This document shows positions 9,201-15,800 of a stretch of 29,076 bases of DNA, piece after piece. This DNA is from CAZZBK01 sp964652155 (lineage in GTDB: Bacteria > Planctomycetota > Planctomycetia > Pirellulales > PNKZ01). The stretch covers positions 1 to 29,076 of the forward strand of contig CAZZBK010000075.1 of the NCBI GenBank assembly GCA_964652155.1, given 5' to 3'. The position numbers and the translations under genes were made by a program. A model generated the notes under the pieces. The model saw only the letters and a list, made by a program, of their open reading frames with translations. It made no database searches and was not told where the DNA came from. Every line of letters starts with the position of its first letter. Within the stretch, counting starts at the first letter, position 1.

Positions 9201-12200
9201 CACGCGGCGGTAGCAACGTGCGGCCGACCAGAATGAGTTGCGCGCGGGCGGTTCGGGCCAGGTGCTCGGCGACCGCGCCGCCGATGCCCCCGAATCCGCC
9301 AGTGATCAGATACGTGCCCCGCGAGCGGATGCGCGATACGGCCTCGGCGGGCAATTTTGGCGAACGAATCTTGTCATGCACGCGCTCGTAACGCCGCACT
9401 CCACGATGAGCCACCACGGCATTGGTGGGCTGCTGCGTGATGTCTTCCCAGAGGGTGTCGACAAGCGCGAGGAACTGTTGAGCGCGGCGTTTTTTTCCGC
9501 CGAACCAACCATGAGGCGCGGCGGGCAACTCGATGTCGACGCACGCGCAGGTCGTGTCCGGCAATTCACGCGGGATCACCAAGGCGGGACCCAGCACCGT
9601 CGCTTTGTCAGGATACAGGAGCGGCTCGTCGGCGACCTGTTGCAGGCCATTGCCGATGACGGTCCAATGCGCGCCGGGCAACCCCTCGGCCAGCCAGGCC
9701 TGGGCCAGGAAGAACAGGCTGTAAAAGCCTTGCTCCTGGTTGCGATGAAAGAAGCTCGAACCAGGGCGGAACTTGGCCGACGCCGTGGTTAGCCAGAGAT
9801 GCACGATGCGGCTGGGAATTTTGCCGCTGCCAGCCAAATCGCGCAGCAGGGCATCGTAGCCGTCGCGACCATGCTCGGGGGACAAGAGGTAGCGGTGGTC
9901 GTCGAACTTGTGGTAGGCGTCTCCCGGCTCGACGCAAATCACGTCGTGCCCCGCGCCCCGCAGCCGCTCGACCAGCGCCGTGCCCACGCCCGCCTCGTCG
10001 TTGAACACCAGCCAGGTTTGGCTCTCGAGCGGCTCGCTGCTCACGTCGGCGGCGCGTGGCCGCCAGGTGGGTCGATAGTACCACTCGTGTTGATCCAGCA
10101 GCTTGTGAAGCTGCCGCGACTCGTTGACCACTGCCCCCTTGCCCGGTTCGATCCAATACGACTCGTGCTGGAAGGCATAGGTGGGCAGTGACACTCGACG
10201 GCGCGACTCGCCTTGCCACAGGCGGTCCAGGTCGATGTCGACCCCGGCCGCCCACAGTCGCCCAAGCGTGGTGAGAAAATACGCCTCATCGGCGACCGAC
10301 TCCTTGGGATGCCGCAGCGACGTGAGCACCGCTTGGTGCGCATTCATGTCGTGATGCTGACGCACCAGTGACGACAGGTTCTTGCCGGGGCCCACCTCCA
10401 GAAACACGCGGCCTGGCGTCTGCAACAGCGTGCCCAGCCCTTGGGCAAATTGCACCGTGTGTCGCAGGTGATCGACCCAATACTGCGGGTTGGTCGCTTG
10501 CTCGGCGCTGAGCCAGTTGCCGGTGACATTCGAGACGAGCGGGATTTGGGGCGCACTCAGCTTGAGGGTGCGCAGGTAATCGCCGAACTCGGCCAAGATC
10601 GGTTCCAACATCCGCGAGTGCGCCGCGATGTTGATCGCGATCCGCTTGGCCTCGATCTGACGTTCGAGCAGCTGCGCTTGCAGTTTGTCGAGTTCTTTGG
10701 TCGGGCCCGACACGGTACATAGTTGCGGGGCGTTGACCGTGGCCAAATCGAGGTGCTCGCCCAATAGCGGTTGCAACTCGGCGCTTGAGAGGGGCACGCT
10801 GAGCATGCCGCCGTCGGTGATCCGCTCAAACAATTTGCCGCGCAGCGCGACCAACCCCAGCGCGTCTTCAAAGCTCAGCACGCCCGCCAGGCAGGCCGCG
10901 GTGTTCTCCCCCATGCTATGCCCGATCAGGGCCGCGGGCCGCACGCCCCATGACAGCCACAACTGGGCCAAAGCGTATTCGACAATCAACAGGGCCGGCA
11001 ACTGGACCGCCGGACGCTCCAGTTCTTTCGACGCCTCGACGTACCGGGCCTCGTCGCTGAAGAGCAACGCCTTGAGGTCGAAATCGACGTGTGACCGCAA
11101 GGCTTCGCAGCCCCGATCGACCCACTCGCGAAACACACGCTGGGTCTGATAGAGCTGGTAACCCATACGGTGATACTGAGCGCCGCCGCCAGGGAACATG
11201 AAGACGACCGACGCGTTGTCTTGGACTTTGTGCTTGAACACGCGTTGCGGGTCGCCGCTGTCGAGCAGTCGGACGGCCTCTTCGAGACTCGCGGCGGCGA
11301 CGACGCGCCGATCGCTGAAGGCTCGACGTCCGACGCGCAGCGTGTACGCCACGTCGGCCAGGTTCAAGTCGTTGCGGGCGCGCAGCTCAGCGGCCAACCG
11401 CTGCGTGGCGGCGTCGAGCGCCCCGCCGTTGCGCGCCGACAACACGAGCATCTGATAGGGCTGCTCCGACGGCGTCGACGCATCGAACGCAGGCGCTTCC
11501 TCGACGACGACATGCGCGTTCGTCCCACCCACGCCCAGCGACGTGACACCCGAGCGACGCGGCTGCGCGCCACGCGGCCAGGGTGTCAACTGCTGATTGA
11601 CCTTGAACGGGCTGTTCTCGAGATCGAGCTGGCTATTGGGCTGCTCGTAATGGATGGTCGCGGGCAACTCGCCGGCCTCGAGCGCGAGCGCCACTTTAAT
11701 CATGCTCGCCACGCCGGCCGCGGTATCCAAGTGGCCGATGTTCGTTTTCACGCTGCCGATCGAGCAGAAGCCCCGTCGCTGCGTGCTGGCGCGAAACGCC
11801 TGAGTCAGGCCGGCCACCTCGATCGGGTCTCCGACGGCCGTGCCGGTGCCGTGACACTCGATGTATTGAATCGAATCGGCGCTGACGCCGGCGACGCTCA
11901 GCGCCTCGGCCACGGCCGCCGATTGGCCGGCGACACTGGGGGCGAAGAACCCGACCTTGCCTGCGCCGTCGTTGTTCACGGCCGAGCCTTTGATGATCGC
12001 GTAAACATGGTCACCATCGCGGAGCGCGTCCTCGAGCCGCCGCAACACGACGACACCGGCACCGCTGCCAAAAACGGTCCCTTGCGCACGCTGATCGAAG
12101 GCTCGGCAACGACCGTCTGGCGCGAGGATGTCGCCGGTCTGATACAGGTAGCCTCGAGCGTGCGGGATTTCAATGGTCACGCCCCCGGCGAGCGCCATGT

Positions 12201-12813
12201 CACACTCGCCGTTCAAGAGATTCTGACAGGCCGTGTGAATGGCCACCAGCGAGGTCGAGCAGGCCGTCTGCACATTGACGCTCGGGCCATTGAGGTTAAA
12301 GCTGTACGACACGCGCGTGGCGAGAAAATCTTTGTCGTTGCCCGTGTGGCGCAGCAGGAATAGCCCGACGTTCTTGACCAGTTCGGGGTTGGTGAGCAGG
12401 TTGAAGGCAAAATAGCTCCCCATGCCACAGCCGGCGAACACGCCGACCCGGCCGTCGAAGCGCTCGGGAATGTGCCCGGCGTCTTCGATGGCTTCCCAGG
12501 CGCATTCAAGAAAATGACGATGCTGAGGGTCCATGATCGCGGCTTCTTTGGGGTTGAAGCCGAAAAACTCGGCGTCGAAGCCCGCCACGTCGTTCATGAC
12601 CGCCCCGCGCTTGACGTACTGCGGATGCGACAACAGTTCGGGCGAGACTCCGGCGGCGAACAACTCGGCGTCGCTCAGGTCGCGAATCGCCTCGGTTCCG
12701 TCGCGCAGCAGTTGCCAATACTCACGGATGTTGTTGACCGACGGCAGTCGAGCTGCCATGCCGATGATGGCGATTGCACTGTCGTCGATCGAATCAGACT
12801 TCACTTCAGCCAT
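6259..12813 (-). CDS. Type I polyketide synthase, KS-AT-KR-DH-ACP-TE
   Basis: Single-module PKS of 2184 aa. KS about residues 13-440, with Cys185 (TACSTSL), His321 (HGTGT) and His361 (NIGH). AT about 535-855, with Ser633 (GHSMG) and His732 in IAAHSRML, a motif that is neither the malonyl HAFH nor the methylmalonyl YASH signature. A linker/KR structural part spans about 915-1135 and the catalytic KR about 1165-1360 (TGGFGGIG; Tyr1331 and Asn1335 in YVAAN; LRD in the place of the B-type LDD motif). DH about 1388-1675 starts with HPLF, with His1420 and Asp1592 (HPALLD). ACP has Ser1813 (DLGGHSL). TE about 1885-2145 has Ser1958 (GFSGG), Asp1985 and His2119. DH after KR is unusual. Start chosen at 12813 with GGAG about 11 nt upstream; an ATG at 12852 is only 3 nt after the NRPS stop but has no ribosome-binding site. 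It extends the NRPS-bound starter by one unit and releases it. Confidence 0.93.
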   Translation of the reverse strand: MAEVKSDSIDDSAIAIIGMAARLPSVNNIREYWQLLRDGTEAIRDLSDAELFAAGVSPELLSHPQYVKRGAVMNDVAGFDAEFFGFNPKEAAIMDPQHRHFLECAWEAIEDAGHIPERFDGRVGVFAGCGMGSYFAFNLLTNPELVKNVGLFLLRHTGNDKDFLATRVSYSFNLNGPSVNVQTACSTSLVAIHTACQNLLNGECDMALAGGVTIEIPHARGYLYQTGDILAPDGRCRAFDQRAQGTVFGSGAGVVVLRRLEDALRDGDHVYAIIKGSAVNNDGAGKVGFFAPSVAGQSAAVAEALSVAGVSADSIQYIECHGTGTAVGDPIEVAGLTQAFRASTQRRGFCSIGSVKTNIGHLDTAAGVASMIKVALALEAGELPATIHYEQPNSQLDLENSPFKVNQQLTPWPRGAQPRRSGVTSLGVGGTNAHVVVEEAPAFDASTPSEQPYQMLVLSARNGGALDAATQRLAAELRARNDLNLADVAYTLRVGRRAFSDRRVVAAASLEEAVRLLDSGDPQRVFKHKVQDNASVVFMFPGGGAQYHRMGYQLYQTQRVFREWVDRGCEALRSHVDFDLKALLFSDEARYVEASKELERPAVQLPALLIVEYALAQLWLSWGVRPAALIGHSMGENTAACLAGVLSFEDALGLVALRGKLFERITDGGMLSVPLSSAELQPLLGEHLDLATVNAPQLCTVSGPTKELDKLQAQLLERQIEAKRIAINIAAHSRMLEPILAEFGDYLRTLKLSAPQIPLVSNVTGNWLSAEQATNPQYWVDHLRHTVQFAQGLGTLLQTPGRVFLEVGPGKNLSSLVRQHHDMNAHQAVLTSLRHPKESVADEAYFLTTLGRLWAAGVDIDLDRLWQGESRRRVSLPTYAFQHESYWIEPGKGAVVNESRQLHKLLDQHEWYYRPTWRPRAADVSSEPLESQTWLVFNDEAGVGTALVERLRGAGHDVICVEPGDAYHKFDDHRYLLSPEHGRDGYDALLRDLAGSGKIPSRIVHLWLTTASAKFRPGSSFFHRNQEQGFYSLFFLAQAWLAEGLPGAHWTVIGNGLQQVADEPLLYPDKATVLGPALVIPRELPDTTCACVDIELPAAPHGWFGGKKRRAQQFLALVDTLWEDITQQPTNAVVAHRGVRRYERVHDKIRSPKLPAEAVSRIRSRGTYLITGGFGGIGGAVAEHLARTARAQLILVGRTLLPPREEWNAYVQEHALDDAVCRRIVHVRKLESLGATVQVVSADVTDADALRAAVQQTHERLGPIHGVFHAAGILRDGLIPMKSQSDIEEVFTPKIQGTLVLDEVLSGEPLDFFVVFSSTSTAIAPAGQVDYVAANAYLNAFAAQRTAQGRPTLAINWGIWNEVGMAAELRAGATNKKHEHSETFASQHPLFDARRGGPHAEQVVLTARYSPFTHWILDEHRTAEGQALLPGTGYLELARAALAELRIQQPIEIQDLFFLRPLYVADDSSRDIRVRLQRGEQGYAFAVQSRAMLDDGQTGWQTHAQARIMLDDLPAPAAIDPRDIAARCMHHGQTATTQSLRTRQEDHLLFGPRWRVLREMAFGTGEALAHLELPSKFVGDLRDFRLHPALLDLATGFAMDLIDGYEQCSELWVPVSYRRLRCYGALPPRIVSWVRNRGANRASDSFVQFDVTIADESGRVLVEIEEFTIKRLAEPFDLAALPAPLPSELELDSAETKAGTHPLSAADAALEHNLRQGILPAEGVQALEQALQARWTKAVVVSSLDLRGLIEQSEQVARRVVETHAKSTRPQMSSDFVAPTHDIERTLAGIWEELLGVEQVGVRDNFFDLGGHSLIAVRLFAMIKKTFQVDLPMSVLFEAPTIESGAQVIEQAIDRQAPSESEKSDAHRTRYTHLVAMHEGQASRQTPLFIVAGMFGNVLNLRHLAHLIGRDRPCYGLQARGLYGDHVPHETFEEMAADYIREMRDVQPRGPYMLSGFSGGGITAYEIARQLIEAGEDVSLLALLDTPLPKDSPLLWSDKLKMHYQKWQRERWQYFGNMMGGRLRWEWQKVHRKLFGAPPAEQGQQFHNRAIQAAFYRACERYVVRPLPVRLTLFRPPLNPVHVFGPNRMINHDRRFIYPDNGWTPYVTRVEVHEVRGDHDSMVLEPQVRGLGAKLAQAIQEAEARRVLPSGNDLETLVETVASSSPEAVHPITLEVQQQHLINV

Positions 12814-12855
12814 AGCCGACACCACTCCACAAACGAATGACGAACCACGCATAAA

Positions 12856-15800
12856 TCAATTCAGGCGGCTTTTCTGACGCCGCGCCATTAACTTCTCGCG
12901 ACGCTGTTGACCTCGCTGGGCACTCTCCCGCACCTCGTCCGCTTCGCGATCATTGGTCAGATGAACCACCAGCGATCGAATGGTTGGAAAGCGATACAAA
13001 TCCGTCAGCGACACTGGAGCGTCGATCACTTTGGCGAGTTGGCGATGCAATCGGACGACGAGCAACGAGTGTCCGCCGACATCGAAAAAGTTGTCGTCGA
13101 TGCCCACCTCGCCGCGGCCCAACACGTTTTGCCAGAGTTGCACAAGCTTGGCTTCCAACGTGTTGCCGGGCACGGTCCGAGAAACGACACTCGCGGTTTT
13201 CGGCGTCGAGCGCGGCGCAGGCAGCGCTCGACGATCGATCTTGCCGTTGGGCGTGAGCGGCAACTCGTCGAGGTACATGTAGTGCGCCGGCACCATGAAC
13301 TCGGGCAACGATTGCCGGAGATGGTTGCGTAGCGCCTCTTTGGCGATCTCGCCCACATCGCTGACCAAATAAGCCACCAAGCGTTGATCGCCCGGCGCGA
13401 ACTCATGGGCCGTCACGACACACTGCCGCACGCCCGGATACTCACTGAATCGAGCCTCGATCTCGCCCAACTCGACGCGGTAACCGCGAATTTTGATTTG
13501 CTGGTCGACGCGGCCCAGGAACTCGACCACGCCGTCCGCGCCATACCGGGCCAGGTCGCCCGTCCGGTACATCCGTGCTCCTCGCTCTGCGACGAACGAA
13601 TCGTTGACAAATCGCTGAGCCGTCAACTCCGGCCGATTCAAGTAGCCGCGGGCAACACTGTCGCCGCCGATGTACAACTCACCCACGCATCCGATGCTGA
13701 CAGGCTGCTGCTGTCCGTCCAAGATATACAGTCGCGTGTTGGCAATGGGGCGGCCGATGGGGATCATGTCCGGTGCGCCCTTCACGCGCTGCGTGGTCGA
13801 CCAGACCGTGGTCTCGGTCGGACCGTACATGTTGAGCACGTTCTCGCCGATGAGCGGCGTCAGTTCACGGGCCAGATCGAGCGGGAAGGCCTCGCCCCCG
13901 AGCAGCATGTGCCGCACCTGGCCGAGCGCGTCGCGCGACTCGGCTTGCGCGAGCAACATCCGGGCCATCGAAGGCGTGCATTGGAAATGGGTCACGCCGT
14001 GACGAACGATCTGCGCCGCGATCGAGTAATCGTTCGGCTCAAGGGCCGTCAGCGTCGTCGGCGAGTTGGCCCGCTTCCGCAGCTCGTTGAGATACCGCAG
14101 GTGTTCGAGCACTTTGGGCGTGGGGACGCCGAAGTCGATCAGGCAAGCGACCTCATTCACGCCGATGCCCTTGAGCCGCTCGATCATCGCGAGGCAACGA
14201 TCCGCGGACCCGAACAGTCCGCTGGATTCGTAATACCGATCGAAGGCGTGATCGAGCACGGCCTGTTGTTCGTCGCTCGTGAGTCCTTGGAACTCGTCAC
14301 CCGCCTCGGCAGGCAAATTCTCGGGCCGCTTGAAGGCCGGGAACGACCAGGCGTATTTTTTCAGCAAGTTGAGCGAGGTGCTCAAGTATTTCTGCAACGG
14401 GCCGCGGACCTGTTCGCGCACGGCGGCCTCGTCGGGTCCGACGAACGTGTGCAGCATGAGCGAGACGATGCCCGTGGTCGGATCGAATCCGGCCGCGGCG
14501 CGCGCCGCGCGATAGGCGGCGATTTTGGGCGCAAGCTCCTCGACGCTCTGCCCCAGCAAGTGGGTCAGTACGTTCGCGCCGATCCGCCCCGCCTCGATGT
14601 ACGTCTCGACATTGCCGGCCGTAGTGATCCAGATGGGCAGCTCAGACTGAATGGGCCGAGGCAGGGTGCGGAGCGTGACCGGCGCGCCTGTCGGACCGGG
14701 AAACTCGACCTCGGTACCGCTCCATAAGCGTCGCACCACCTCGATGTCACGAAACATCGCGTCTTTGGCCGCCCCATAGTTCTGCGGCATCAACACAAAG
14801 TCGTTGGGCTGCCAGCCCGCCGCCATCGCCACTCCCACGCGACCATGCGAGAGGTTATCGACCACCGACCAGGCCTCGGCCACGCGCGCCGGGTGATGCA
14901 AGGGCAAGACGACGCTGCCGGCCCGAATCTGCACGCGCTCGGTGATCGTCGCCACCGCCGCGCTCGTCACGGCCGGATGCGGATACAAGCCGCCGAAGGC
15001 ATGGAAGTGCCGCTCGGGCGTCCAGACGGCGATAAAGCCGTTCTGGTCAGCATAGCGGGCACCGTCGAGCAGTAGCCGGTACTTGTCGTCCCCCGTCTCG
15101 CAGTCGTCGCCCGAGAAATAAAACAAGCTGAAGTCGATGGGGGTTGCGCTCACGCTGACCTTGGGAGCCGTTGCTTCGCGATCACGATCGCGGAACAGCA
15201 CGACCTTGAAACCGCGCGACAACGTCCACAGCAACTCGAGCACCGAAATGTCGAACGACAAACTCGTGACGGCCAACCATACCCCCGGCGGCTCATGCAC
15301 AATCCGCTCGTCCATGCCCGCAAAGAAGTTGATCGCGTTGCGATGCTCGATCATCACCCCCTTGGGCTTGCCGGTCGAGCCTGACGTGTAGATGACATAA
15401 GCCAACTGCTGGTTGGTGACCGCGGTCGGTTCGTTGGCCTCGCTGTGGCAGGCGATTTGCGGCCAGTCAGCGTCGACGAGTACCACCTCAGCCGCGTGCA
15501 CGGGGAGTTGGCCGACGATCGCTGTCTCGCTCAGAATGACTCCCAGCGCAGCATCTTCGATCATCAGCGCGATGCGGTCTGCCGGGTACAGCGGGTCAAG
15601 CGGCACATACGCTCCGCCCGCCTTGTGAACAGCGAGTATCGACACCACCAGATCGGTCGAGCGGAGCAAATGAATGCCCACGAGCCGGTCGGGGCCAACG
15701 CCCAAGGCGCGCAAGTGGGCCGCAAGCTGATTGGCGCGACGGTTCAACTCCTGGTACGTGAGCGACTCATCTTCGCAGACCAAGGCGACGGCGTCGGGCA

